Shown piece by piece: positions 44,823 through 53,737 of a DNA stretch of 64,000 bases. The stretch covers positions 1 to 64,000 of the forward strand of contig NZ_AQHJ01000029.1 in NCBI RefSeq assembly GCF_014925405.1. The letters run 5' to 3'. Below the pieces are notes generated by a model, which saw only the letters and a list, made by a program, of their open reading frames with translations, was not told the DNA's origin and searched no databases. Within the stretch, counting starts at the first letter, position 1. Each line of letters opens with the position of its first letter. The DNA is from Pseudoalteromonas ulvae UL12 (lineage in GTDB: Bacteria; Pseudomonadota; Gammaproteobacteria; Enterobacterales; Alteromonadaceae). Both the position numbers and the translations under genes were made by a program.

Positions 44823-47561
44823 TTAGCTGAAGCGTCTTCTTAGTGCAATTAGTAAGGCGAACAAGCCAAAAAAGGACACTGCGCCACCCGAGCTGCTTTT
44901 GGGTGGTTCGACAGGTACTACAGGGTCGACTGGAGGCGGTGTGACCGTTGAACCGACTATTTTGATGGTTAACGTATCACTTGTGCTTGCTCCTCGTTCA
45001 TCGGTTGCGGTCAATTCTAACACTAAGTCGCCTGCTTCGTTGCTACTTTGAATGCTGACAATTGGCTCACTCGTTTGTGTCAGAGTGACCGCAGGGCCCG
45101 AAACTTTGAGCCAATTATAAGTGAGCTGATCCCCTTCAGGATCACTGACTTGTGCACCTTGATGATTGAAAGTCACATTTGTTGATTCTTCAAAATTTTG
45201 GCCGGCATCGACAACAGGAGCTTGATTGTTTTCATCGTCGAGAATTGTAAACTCAAAGCGTGCTTGTTCAATCAGGCTAGAATCATTCGGGTGACTTAAG
45301 ACAATCTCAACGGCTTCATTAGGCTCTGATTCATCATCATTGATTAATTGCACTGTAATGGTTTTATTGCTGGTATCGCCATCAGCCCAAGTTAGTGTTC
45401 CTTGCTCGGCATTAATATCATTGGATGATGCAGTGAGCGGGTTAACCTGATACTCAATGTTCAATTCACCTTCACTGCCGCCGTTTCTAAGCACGGTGAT
45501 TTGATATTGTGCTTGGTTTTCTGCGATGGTGGTTTTGATGTTTGCAAAGCTGACTTTACCGCTATTGAGCTTGCCAGAAAGATTGACTCTCAAGTAATGG
45601 TGTTGTCCAAGTGTTGCGCCATTTTTTGGATCGAATAAGCGAACAAAAAAGGACTGTTTGAGTGCTTCAGGCGTGGCAGGTAAAATGGGAATTTGAATCG
45701 TTTTAGCGTTCATATCTGACGTGTTCCAAACGAGCGTCCCAGTTACGCTTTGGTAGTCAATGCCATGCTCTGCACTACCTGGTATGGTTTCATAGCCAAC
45801 TTGAGTCGCTGTGCCATCGCCACTGCGCGTGACTGAAATTGTCGCGGTTGTGTCGCGTTCTGTGTCGATAGCGGCTTGTTCAAACGAGAGACTGCCTTGT
45901 GTGACATCACGTGTATGCTCTCGCAACACATACAAACCACTATTAATGTCACTGATTAAAATCAGGCCTGAAGGTAAATATGGGTAAACCCCCCATGCGC
46001 CATGGTAGGAATTGTTGTTAGAACTTGGGAAGGAATCAAAAAAGCCGACTTCTTTTGGGTTGGTTGCATCTGTGATGTCTAAAATAGTTAAACCGCGCTC
46101 GTAGTTTGACATGTAATAGCGATTGCCACGAACAAAGCCATTATGATCGATAGCTTGCGTAGGCCCTTGCCACTTGCCCGCAAGAGTTGGTGTGTTGAGA
46201 TCTTCAATATTCAAGATTCGGACTGTGGTGTTTAGCCCGCCATAGTTTTCATCCCATTCGTCATGTACAAAGACATACTGTTTATCGTCACTAAACCAGC
46301 CAGAATGCACATATTGGTAAGCTTTATCGACATCATTATAGCCAATTTTACTGAGCTCTTGTGTATCTTGTGGGTTGGTGACATCCCAAAAGCGAACTTC
46401 ATTTTCATTAAAGTCGACTAGTAAAGTACAACCAAGCGCATTGCCATTAACGCAATCTCGTTGATTGCGTTCATCATCGATGAGTAAAGAGGTGGCATCG
46501 TGAGTGTAATTACTACGAAGTGACACGGCGGGAGTATAAACCCGCTCGATATTAACCGGATCATTCAATAAATAACTGGTAAACGCGCCGCCAAATGAAT
46601 TGGCGCCAACAATTTGAATCGCAGGCTGCGCATGGGTTAATTTACTATTGAGGGTGTAGTCGATATTACTGATGTAAATGTTATGAGAGGAGCTGACCGT
46701 GCTATTGCGTTTCGCTAGGCTGACCGATTGCGGTAAGTTATTTAAATCAATAATTTGTATGCCGTCGCTGCCTTCTGAGGTGACATAGGCATAAGCGCGA
46801 TAGCTGGCAAAGTTGGCGTCGTAATATTGATAGACTTTAATGTCTCGCCAGCTTGTATTGCTGCCATTAATATGGCCGATTTCAACTGGGTTAAGCGGAT
46901 CGGCTAAGCTAAACACTTTTGTGCCGGTGTTGTAGCCCATTATGGCGTATTCAGTGCCGGTATTTAAATCAACGTGCCCCCATACGTCAGAGCCAGACAC
47001 TCCCGATGGCATCGGAGTGTGAGAAACTAAGTCAACGTTATGACAGGCAAAATTACCTGCTTTACCATTGTTACAGGTTAAGTTTTGCTGTGCTTGGCTA
47101 AGCATTTCGAAATTGGCGAGTCGTTGCGTTAATGCTTCGGACATGGCTTCGCCTTTACGGTCGGCCATCACTTTAAAGCCAGCTTGTGTCAGGCTCTCTC
47201 TAAGCGCTTCAGGGACACCGGTTAAAAGGGTTGGGTTCACATCAGGGCTTTGCACTTGGAAATGGTCAAATTTATTAAATCCGCCTTTTACTGGCACCAA
47301 TTGGCTTTGCAAATAAAACAGATCTGATTCGTTACTGAGAGGATACTCACCGCTGGCAACCAAGACTTTGTCGCCTTTGTTGGCTTGGCTAACTGCATAA
47401 TGGATGCTTTTACAAGGTCGAACTGGGTTGTCACATTGGCCAGCATCTTTACCACTTTGTGCCACATATCTGGCTTTATCATGCTCGGCATGAGCAAAAA
47501 CTAGTTGGCTGCTGCACAGTAAGCCAAGCCCTATTGGGATTAAAAAAGAGTGCTGGTTCAT
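44823..47561 (-). CDS. Large GlyGly-CTERM choice-of-anchor B beta-propeller protein
   Basis: A 912-residue secreted protein. The signal peptide (about 1-23) is followed by a short parallel-beta-helix-like start (YVAQSGKDAGQCDNPVRPCKSIHYAV). A large choice-of-anchor B/LVIVD-type propeller spans about 160-545 (VWGHVDLNTGTEYAIMGYNTG, then NPKEVGFFDSFPSS). Two Calx-beta-like domains follow (about 555-655 and 665-770), then a PKD-like domain (about 785-870). The tail is a proline linker, then SSSGGAVSFFGLFALLIALRRRFS-type features: a Gly-Gly, a hydrophobic helix and a basic end, the GlyGly-CTERM signal. Such proteins are processed by rhombosortase and are usually type II-linked. It is divergent from the metallo-mystery pair, 75 bp away. 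Function unknown. Confidence 0.85.
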   Translation of the reverse strand: MNQHSFLIPIGLGLLCSSQLVFAHAEHDKARYVAQSGKDAGQCDNPVRPCKSIHYAVSQANKGDKVLVASGEYPLSNESDLFYLQSQLVPVKGGFNKFDHFQVQSPDVNPTLLTGVPEALRESLTQAGFKVMADRKGEAMSEALTQRLANFEMLSQAQQNLTCNNGKAGNFACHNVDLVSHTPMPSGVSGSDVWGHVDLNTGTEYAIMGYNTGTKVFSLADPLNPVEIGHINGSNTSWRDIKVYQYYDANFASYRAYAYVTSEGSDGIQIIDLNNLPQSVSLAKRNSTVSSSHNIYISNIDYTLNSKLTHAQPAIQIVGANSFGGAFTSYLLNDPVNIERVYTPAVSLRSNYTHDATSLLIDDERNQRDCVNGNALGCTLLVDFNENEVRFWDVTNPQDTQELSKIGYNDVDKAYQYVHSGWFSDDKQYVFVHDEWDENYGGLNTTVRILNIEDLNTPTLAGKWQGPTQAIDHNGFVRGNRYYMSNYERGLTILDITDATNPKEVGFFDSFPSSNNNSYHGAWGVYPYLPSGLILISDINSGLYVLREHTRDVTQGSLSFEQAAIDTERDTTATISVTRSGDGTATQVGYETIPGSAEHGIDYQSVTGTLVWNTSDMNAKTIQIPILPATPEALKQSFFVRLFDPKNGATLGQHHYLRVNLSGKLNSGKVSFANIKTTIAENQAQYQITVLRNGGSEGELNIEYQVNPLTASSNDINAEQGTLTWADGDTSNKTITVQLINDDESEPNEAVEIVLSHPNDSSLIEQARFEFTILDDENNQAPVVDAGQNFEESTNVTFNHQGAQVSDPEGDQLTYNWLKVSGPAVTLTQTSEPIVSIQSSNEAGDLVLELTATDERGASTSDTLTIKIVGSTVTPPPVDPVVPVEPPKSSSGGAVSFFGLFALLIALRRRFS

Positions 47562-47636
47562 CGCGGGTTCCTGTGTTTATAATTGTATTTGTTGCCATTT
47601 TATTAACAAGCTATCTGTTTATTCGTTGAGGTACAA

Positions 47637-48389
47637 GTGCAATTTTGTAAAGCTTTGTTGGTTATTTTATGTTGTCTGCAGTTAGTTGCTTGCAAAGAGC
47701 CTCAAGACATTGATTTAGAATTTATACCTGTTTACCAAGGGGTGCCACTGGCATGTGATGATTTTTTGCCACTTGAGCAGCATACAGGCTGGCAAATAAA
47801 CACACTCCAATTTTTTATTGCCAATATTGCACGAGAGCGAGCAGGTGACTCACATTCTTTGACATTGCTCCCTTCAGTTAATAGTAATGCTCGGTTGGGC
47901 TTAGTGGGCGGGCAGTGCCGCGTGGCCGATTATTGGCGCTTAACGGCACAAGGTGAGGCGTTAAGCGCTGGTGATGTACTGAGTTTTGACTTAGGTGTGC
48001 CATTTGCGTTAAATCATGCCAACCCCCTGACTGCTGAAGCGCCATTGGATCAAGCCGATATGTTTTGGAGTTGGCAAATGGGGCATAAATTTTTCCGTTT
48101 AGATTTAGTGAATGCCGTAAAAGTTGACACATTCTCTTTTCATTTAGGCTCGACAGGTTGTGATGCTGTATCGAGTTTGCGCGCACCCATCACACCTTGC
48201 CAGCACGACAATCTATTTCGGATAACGATTGAAGATTTTAATCAAGATAAGCCAATTTTGATTGATTTAGGGGTGTTATTAACCGGCACGCAGTTGATGC
48301 AAGAAAACAGGTGTATGAGTGATGTGAATACGTCCAGTTGTCAGCGTTTATTTGAGCAATTGCAGCACCAGAAGGTGTTTTATCAATGA
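47637..48389 (+). CDS. MbnP-like metallo-mystery pair lipoprotein
   Basis: The 250-residue product matches the metallo-mystery pair four-cysteine family (MbnP-like). It has a lipoprotein signal (LQLVAC, Cys19), then PLACDD, GGQC, the block FDLGVPFALNHANP, FWSWQMGHKFFRLDL, and the late HLGSTGC and TPCQHDN cysteines. In studied MbnP proteins a tryptophan is oxidised to kynurenine by the partner MbnH, which lets the protein bind copper; Trp144 and Trp146 beside His150 are candidates. The start is GTG 47637, with GAGG five bases upstream. Its stop overlaps the di-heme partner by four bases. It would sit on the periplasmic face of a membrane. Confidence 0.88.
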   Translation: MQFCKALLVILCCLQLVACKEPQDIDLEFIPVYQGVPLACDDFLPLEQHTGWQINTLQFFIANIARERAGDSHSLTLLPSVNSNARLGLVGGQCRVADYWRLTAQGEALSAGDVLSFDLGVPFALNHANPLTAEAPLDQADMFWSWQMGHKFFRLDLVNAVKVDTFSFHLGSTGCDAVSSLRAPITPCQHDNLFRITIEDFNQDKPILIDLGVLLTGTQLMQENRCMSDVNTSSCQRLFEQLQHQKVFYQ

Positions 48390-49492
48390 AATATTTGTTT
48401 GGATTACTGCTATTGTTGACTCTGGTTGGGTGCGATCAACCAGCGCAAGTTAAAGAATATCAATGGCCAATCCCCAAGGGGTTTCCTAAACCTCAAGTAC
48501 CTGCAGATAACCCAATGAGTGATGAAAAAGTCGCCTTAGGGCGGTTTTTATTTTATGACCCGCAGCTGTCAGCTAATCAGACACAAAGCTGTGCATCATG
48601 CCATCAGCAACAGCATGCATTTGCTGAAGCTCTACCAGTATCAATCGGATCAACAGGGCAATTGCATCGCCGCAACGCGCAGGCTTTGGTCAATATTGCC
48701 TATAACAAAACACTCACGTGGGCGCACCCGAGTCTTGATTCGATTGAGCGACAAATGTTGTTACCTATGTTTGGTGAAGAGCCCGTAGAGATGGGCATTA
48801 CCGGTCATGAAGAACAAGTGTTAGCGCGCTTTAATACACCTGAGTATCAAGTGCGTTTTCGCGCCGCATTTGGCGATAATGAGATTAGTTTTAATAAAAT
48901 TAATCAAGCGATAGCCAGCTTTGTGCGCAGTCTCATATCTTTTAATAGTGCCTTTGATCGTTATGCGTATCAGCTTGATGATGAAGCATTGAACGAGAGC
49001 CAATTAAGAGGCATGAATTTGTTTTTTTCTGAGCGCTTAGAGTGCCACCATTGCCATGGTGGCTTTAATTTTACCCAATCAACCAGTCATGAAAAGCAAC
49101 TACTCGATCGTCGCCCGTTTCATAATACTGGCTTATATCAGGTAAAAGGCTCTTATCCTAAAAAAGATTTAGGTTTAGCTGAACTCACTCTCGACCCCCG
49201 TGATAATGGCGCATTTCGTGCCCCGACATTGCGCAATATTAGCTTGAGCGCGCCTTACATGCATGATGGCAGTGTGGCGACATTGTCCCAAGTGATTGAT
49301 TTGTATGCTTCGGGTGGGCGAGAGATAACGTCAGGGCCGTTTGCTGGTGACGGACGTACTCATCCACAAAAAAGCCCATTTGTGACAGGCTTTGAACTCA
49401 CAGAGCAAGAAAAAACAGACTTACTCTTGTTTTTACACTCTTTGACAGATCAACAGTTTCTCAAAAATCCTGCACTGAGCTCCCCTTTTTGA
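48386..49492 (+). CDS. MbnH-like di-heme peroxidase-family partner
   Basis: The 368-residue di-heme protein of the cytochrome c peroxidase/MauG superfamily has a lipoprotein signal (LVGC, Cys16), a first heme motif CASCH (Cys69, Cys72, His73) and a second CHHCH (Cys220, Cys223, His224). The blocks RRNAQALVNIAYN, NNGAFRAPTLRN-like DNGAFRAPTLRNI and APYMHDGS are typical. In the MbnH group it makes kynurenine in the partner protein rather than removing peroxide generally. The four-base overlap with the MbnP-like gene fixes the pairing. A plain CcpA-type peroxidase is the alternative, but the partner gene argues against it. Confidence 0.9.
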   Translation: MKYLFGLLLLLTLVGCDQPAQVKEYQWPIPKGFPKPQVPADNPMSDEKVALGRFLFYDPQLSANQTQSCASCHQQQHAFAEALPVSIGSTGQLHRRNAQALVNIAYNKTLTWAHPSLDSIERQMLLPMFGEEPVEMGITGHEEQVLARFNTPEYQVRFRAAFGDNEISFNKINQAIASFVRSLISFNSAFDRYAYQLDDEALNESQLRGMNLFFSERLECHHCHGGFNFTQSTSHEKQLLDRRPFHNTGLYQVKGSYPKKDLGLAELTLDPRDNGAFRAPTLRNISLSAPYMHDGSVATLSQVIDLYASGGREITSGPFAGDGRTHPQKSPFVTGFELTEQEKTDLLLFLHSLTDQQFLKNPALSSPF

Positions 49493-49715
49493 AAGTTACA
49501 TTATCGTTTCAGTAATGTGTAATAAAATTGACATGCTTAAGGGGTATATTAATAGTGCAGTTTTGCATGTTTAGCTCATAAAAAAGTTGCATTTTGTTTC
49601 TGTTTCTGGCATATGTTACTTTATTGTTAAAGTTTTGATATTTTTAGACGGAAATAAATATAACTCTGGGACGAAGTGGTATCTATAACTAATGTAGTAT
49701 TTAGTGAATTTATAG
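49493..49715. other. Intergenic region before the polysaccharide cluster
   Basis: This 220-bp AT-rich gap has no coding frame and no JUMPstart element. It holds a good -35/-10 pair at 49528-49556. No terminator of the preceding metallo-mystery pair is evident. Confidence 0.4.
49528..49556 (+). promoter_or_regulatory. Candidate sigma-70 promoter for the polysaccharide cluster
   Basis: TTGACA (49528-49533), 17 bases, AATAGT (49551-49556): the -35 is perfect and the -10 matches at four of six. It lies 160 bp before the priming transferase gene. Confidence 0.45.
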
Positions 49716-50702
49716 ATGATTAGTAGAGTTTTAGAGTATAAAAAGACGGCAGTCAATACGACGCAAAACGTCAATGCATCCAAATTATCAAAGGGTTTGC
49801 GATCATCTCCAGGGTTACCTGTTTTTTTAATTTGCCCTCATTCAGAAATAAGTAGTATTCAGTCTTTCCTATCTGAACACCCATCTATTTCAGTACTGGA
49901 TAATTTTGACATATTACCTAGTCGTTATGTGTTGTTATATTTTCAGCATGAAAAACTGGCAGATAGCCAAAAAGACTACCTTAATGAATGTTTGGCGCGT
50001 GGTCAGCGCGTTGACTCATTAATAAATTATATTGAAAAGACTCAGGGTTATACTGAAATATCTCTGCTTACAAGCAGTTGTTTATTAACTAGCCAGCCTT
50101 CCAAGTTGTTAAATAGTTCTTTTGTTAAAATAATAAAGCAAAGTGTAGAGTCTCTCTTTGCCGCTTTGCTACTTATCCTGACTTTTCCGGTTATGTTGCT
50201 TACAGCTGTTGCAATTAAAGTGGGAAGCGAGGGCCCTATTTTTTATCGTCAAGCTAGGGTAGGTCAATTTAATAAAGAGTTTGATGTTATTAAGTTCAGA
50301 TCTATGTCTACTAATGCTGAAGAGAAAGGAGCTCAATGGGCAACAAAGAACGACCCAAGAGTTACTCGCGTTGGTCGGTTTATTCGTTGTACTCGCATTG
50401 ATGAGTTGCCTCAGTTGCTCAATGTTTTACGCGGAGAAATGTCTTTAATTGGCCCGCGCCCAGAGCGACGTTTTTTTATTGAACAGTTAGAACAAGAAAT
50501 CCCCTATTATTCATTACGCCATGCTGTAAAACCAGGTATTACTGGACTTGCCCAAGTAAAATATGCGTATGGCTCATCGTTGGATGATGCAATGTGGAAG
50601 CATAGATATGACATGCATTATATTAAAAATTATAGTTTGTGGTTAGATTTCAAAATATTCATTAGAACAGTTAAAACTGTAATCTTAGCATTGGGTAATT
50701 AA
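49716..50702 (+). CDS. Priming glycosyl-phosphate transferase (bacterial sugar transferase)
   Basis: This enzyme would move a sugar-1-phosphate from a UDP-sugar to undecaprenyl phosphate, the first step of surface polysaccharide assembly. The 328-residue product has a soluble N-terminal part (about 1-140), a membrane helix (about 143-167, FAALLLILTFPVMLLTAVAI) and the catalytic domain of the PF02397 family: KVGSEGPIFYRQ, FDVIKFRSM, DELPQLLNVLRGEMSLIGPRPE and the late KPGITGLAQV. Unlike WbaP/WcaJ, it lacks the N-terminal four-helix membrane region. It leads a run of five polysaccharide genes. The sugar specificity cannot be read from the sequence. Confidence 0.9.
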   Translation: MISRVLEYKKTAVNTTQNVNASKLSKGLRSSPGLPVFLICPHSEISSIQSFLSEHPSISVLDNFDILPSRYVLLYFQHEKLADSQKDYLNECLARGQRVDSLINYIEKTQGYTEISLLTSSCLLTSQPSKLLNSSFVKIIKQSVESLFAALLLILTFPVMLLTAVAIKVGSEGPIFYRQARVGQFNKEFDVIKFRSMSTNAEEKGAQWATKNDPRVTRVGRFIRCTRIDELPQLLNVLRGEMSLIGPRPERRFFIEQLEQEIPYYSLRHAVKPGITGLAQVKYAYGSSLDDAMWKHRYDMHYIKNYSLWLDFKIFIRTVKTVILALGN

Positions 50703-50713
50703 TCGTTAATATT

Positions 50714-51844
50714 GTGAACATTAATAGCTCAAACTTAAAAAGTAAATTATTAGACATTTCTTACCGCAGTTTACCTGCGGTATTTTTGTTTTTATTATTA
50801 AAAGGCGCATCTGACTTTGGCTCCTTAAATACGCAATCTATATTGATTGATATCATCGTTATTGCCCCTTTTTTAACGCCTTTTTTTCGGCTCGGTTTCC
50901 CAGTTATTTCTCAAGGATTAGCGGATAAATCGGCGCGATTAGCTCTATATAAACAAATATTGCTAGTGCAGTTATTTATTGTTGTTTTAATTCAGCCTTT
51001 GTTTTGGTTTGATAACACGGCTTATGTGGTCACAAATATCGCGGTGATTATGGCAATTTGCTTCAATTTTGGCTCACACCTTATTCGCTCTGGTGTGCGG
51101 GGTGGTTTTTTATGGCAAAATGGATTGGTTAACCTTTTGTTACTCGTTGGCTTTTTTTGTTCGCTTTGGGTGTTTAAAGAATCATTTATCATTTACATTC
51201 AACTGTTAATTGCCATTATTTTTATATTTACAGTGTTTTATTTTCGCCCCTCGCTCACCTTGATATTTTCTTATCGATTAAATATCGGGAAATTTACCTT
51301 AGATGTGCTGGCTACATTTTTAATTCCGCTAATAATTTGGTTTACAATTGCGATATCGATTCCAAATAATGCTGACTTATTAATTTTAATAAAGTTGAGC
51401 GCCTTTATATCAGGAATGTTTGGATCGTTATTATTACTCAATATGAAAAGTTTAGATTTATTACCTAGAGAAGAACGATTGCATGGGTTTACTCAATTAA
51501 AGTTAAAACAACAGCATTTTTTGTGGTGTTTTTTGGTAATCGGCTTGCTCGCAAGTTTAGTATTGCTGCCTGCAACTTATGCCGCCTATTTTATAGCTTT
51601 TATGATGATGGAATGGTGTGTTTACAGATTTGGGCATTTCAATTTATTATTAAATCATGCAGGTAGATCATTAAGTGCTATTTATGCCAATGTAGCCGCA
51701 GGAATGATATGTACAGTCACTTTTTTGCTGTTTAACTTCGTTGGCGATGTGAAAAGTCAGAAACTGGCAATTATCTTTTATATTTTCTCAATTGTAGTCA
51801 CACATAGCGCTTATCGTTTTTACTATGTAATGAATAAACATTAA
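50714..51844 (+). CDS. Polytopic membrane protein, Wzx flippase-like
   Basis: The 376-residue product has about ten predicted membrane segments and almost no soluble part. Size and context, between a priming transferase and a polymerase-like protein, fit a Wzx-type lipid-linked-repeat flippase, though the sequence is divergent and shows no diagnostic motif. GTG 50714 is the start, 11 bp after the preceding stop, with no clear ribosome binding site. An alternative is a lipid-linked carrier transporter of another type. The AT-rich sequence resembles its neighbours in this cluster. Confidence 0.65.
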   Translation: MNINSSNLKSKLLDISYRSLPAVFLFLLLKGASDFGSLNTQSILIDIIVIAPFLTPFFRLGFPVISQGLADKSARLALYKQILLVQLFIVVLIQPLFWFDNTAYVVTNIAVIMAICFNFGSHLIRSGVRGGFLWQNGLVNLLLLVGFFCSLWVFKESFIIYIQLLIAIIFIFTVFYFRPSLTLIFSYRLNIGKFTLDVLATFLIPLIIWFTIAISIPNNADLLILIKLSAFISGMFGSLLLLNMKSLDLLPREERLHGFTQLKLKQQHFLWCFLVIGLLASLVLLPATYAAYFIAFMMMEWCVYRFGHFNLLLNHAGRSLSAIYANVAAGMICTVTFLLFNFVGDVKSQKLAIIFYIFSIVVTHSAYRFYYVMNKH

Positions 51845-51845
51845 T

Positions 51846-52865
51846 ATGACCAGTTTGATGTATGCTTTCTGTATTAGTCTAGCGACGGTTCCGTTACCTT
51901 TTGTTGGATTAAAGTTGTTTTTTCCATTTGCAATATTAATCGCTTTAACACAATTTAAAAAAATACCCCTACAAAGGTTGTTAGTTGGCCTAGTAATAAT
52001 ATTTTTACTTACTAGCCTATCTTTCTTGTTTAAAAATGAACCGGGAAAAGTGCTGATTATTTTATATTGCTCTTTATCAGTCAGCTTAGTTTTATTTGAT
52101 TTTACCATTAAGACACTTGACTGGGTTAGAGTGGCCAATTTTCATATTTTTGCATTTTTGGTGTCACTAATTTCAATTTTCTTATTAGATTTTGATATTG
52201 TTGCCAAATTTATATATGGAGAGTCTCGTCATTTAACCGGGGCGTTTGAAATGATTCGTTTTAGAGGTTCAGGTGTGTATCAAGAGCCTTCTACATATGC
52301 ATACCACTTACTTGCAATCGTATTGCTGATACAAATATTAGAACCCGAAGAGTACTTTTATACCAAGCTGTATATATTGTTTTTTTCTTTGTTAAGTTTT
52401 TCTGCAGCGGCAGCAGTATCGTTAATTTTCATTGGTTATTTAATGATAAAATCACCAATTAAATTCAAATTAAAAATAGCGATATTTACCGTTCTTATTC
52501 CTGTTGTTGCCTATGTGGGTTATATCGTTATCGAGTTTATGCTCTATAAAATAAATGTGTATGCTCAGTCAGGTTTTACAGATGTGACTCGTTTTCAGGC
52601 TGTTAATTTATATATAGAGACTCTCCCTTTGTTGGGACTGTCGGAGATAGAATTAAAGCAATTTGTAGTGTTCGATTTAGGTCCGTTGTTTTCAAGCATT
52701 ATTATGTTCGGAGTCGTAGGTTTATTCGTCGTTTTTCTGTTTATATATAGCTGCTTCAAACAACCTCTTTTTAGCACGCTCGTAGTGACCAAAATACCGC
52801 TTACAGATCCTTTATTATGGATGGTTGTGAAACAAATACTAACAAAGTCAGACAGGCTTAAATGA
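51846..52865 (+). CDS. Polytopic membrane protein, Wzy polymerase-like
   Basis: A 339-residue protein with about nine to ten membrane segments and a longer periplasmic loop near the middle (FRGSGVYQEPSTYAYHL, about 137-153). The E-P-S-x-x-A pattern there resembles O-antigen/exopolysaccharide polymerases. It would join repeat units in the periplasm. It starts one base after the preceding gene and overlaps the next by four (ATGA). The shorter length and low similarity leave some doubt. It has no homologue that I can name. Confidence 0.65.
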   Translation: MTSLMYAFCISLATVPLPFVGLKLFFPFAILIALTQFKKIPLQRLLVGLVIIFLLTSLSFLFKNEPGKVLIILYCSLSVSLVLFDFTIKTLDWVRVANFHIFAFLVSLISIFLLDFDIVAKFIYGESRHLTGAFEMIRFRGSGVYQEPSTYAYHLLAIVLLIQILEPEEYFYTKLYILFFSLLSFSAAAAVSLIFIGYLMIKSPIKFKLKIAIFTVLIPVVAYVGYIVIEFMLYKINVYAQSGFTDVTRFQAVNLYIETLPLLGLSEIELKQFVVFDLGPLFSSIIMFGVVGLFVVFLFIYSCFKQPLFSTLVVTKIPLTDPLLWMVVKQILTKSDRLK

Positions 52866-53737
52866 AATACTTATCTGTGAACATTAATCCCCTTGAGAAG
52901 AAGAGATTTACTGAAGATATACTTGAACACGATTGTGAGTTTTACTTTCATGAGGAGTTTAAGTCGGTATTTACTCGTTGTAAGTTTAAGCAAGCAAAAA
53001 CGGTCTTTATTTGGGGAAGAAGGCCGCCAGATATTAGCGCATTTAAGTTGGCCGTTAAGACGGTTGAAAATATCGTGATTATGCAACATGCAAAAAATCC
53101 ACGTCGTGAAGTCGTGCCTATTTCATATTTTTTCACCAATTTTAAGAAAGTATGTAAGTGGCTCGTCTCTATGGGGCGCTTAAAGGTCGGTAGACCCATG
53201 GCACGAAAGGGTGATTCCCCAAGAATTTTAGTGTTTTATTTTACTGATGCATATCGGGATGAATGGCAAAGCCATACTCATGGTTTACAAGATGTGAGTT
53301 TTATTAAGTGCGAGCCTCCTCGGGTGAATAAATACGGTGTGGTTATTGAACCCGATATATCGTTAGAGTCAGTGAATTGCTTTTATGTCGATGAACCTTT
53401 AACAACTACATTAGGCATCAGTGAAGCAGAAGAGCGGCAGTTGATTCTCAGCCTTGCTCGCAAAATTGAAGGACCCATCTTAGTTAAACTTCATCCACGC
53501 TCTTGTGTGAGTAAGTTTAATGGCTTATCGCAATTTCAGGTGGTGGATGCCATTTATCAACATGCTAGGATTATTGCAGGGTACAACTCAGCGTTGTTAG
53601 ATTTTAATTTTTCAGCAAAGCTAATGTTTAAATTGCAAAGCTCAGGCGAATGGCTTGAAGAACCGAGAGTGAAGACAAATCAAAATGGTGATTATGTGAC
53701 GCAAATTAAGGAGCACTTAAACGATTATGATTTATAA
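52862..53737 (+). CDS. Probable glycosyltransferase, polysialyltransferase-like fold
   Basis: The 291-residue product is soluble. The late ILVKLHPRS segment, followed by VVDAIYQHARIIAGYNSALLDFNF, matches the nucleotide-sugar-binding half of GT-B enzymes such as the polysialyltransferase-like and capsule transferases (GT52-like). The N-terminal half (FIWGRRPPDISAF, IVIMQHAKN) would bind the acceptor. The donor sugar is unknown. It overlaps the polymerase-like gene by four bases and the next gene by eleven. Confidence 0.65.
   Translation: MKYLSVNINPLEKKRFTEDILEHDCEFYFHEEFKSVFTRCKFKQAKTVFIWGRRPPDISAFKLAVKTVENIVIMQHAKNPRREVVPISYFFTNFKKVCKWLVSMGRLKVGRPMARKGDSPRILVFYFTDAYRDEWQSHTHGLQDVSFIKCEPPRVNKYGVVIEPDISLESVNCFYVDEPLTTTLGISEAEERQLILSLARKIEGPILVKLHPRSCVSKFNGLSQFQVVDAIYQHARIIAGYNSALLDFNFSAKLMFKLQSSGEWLEEPRVKTNQNGDYVTQIKEHLNDYDL

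Noticed and set aside
49493..49715. JUMPstart/ops element expected before a polysaccharide operon
   Set aside because: No GGCGGTAGC-type sequence was found in the leader, so RfaH-type control is not supported.
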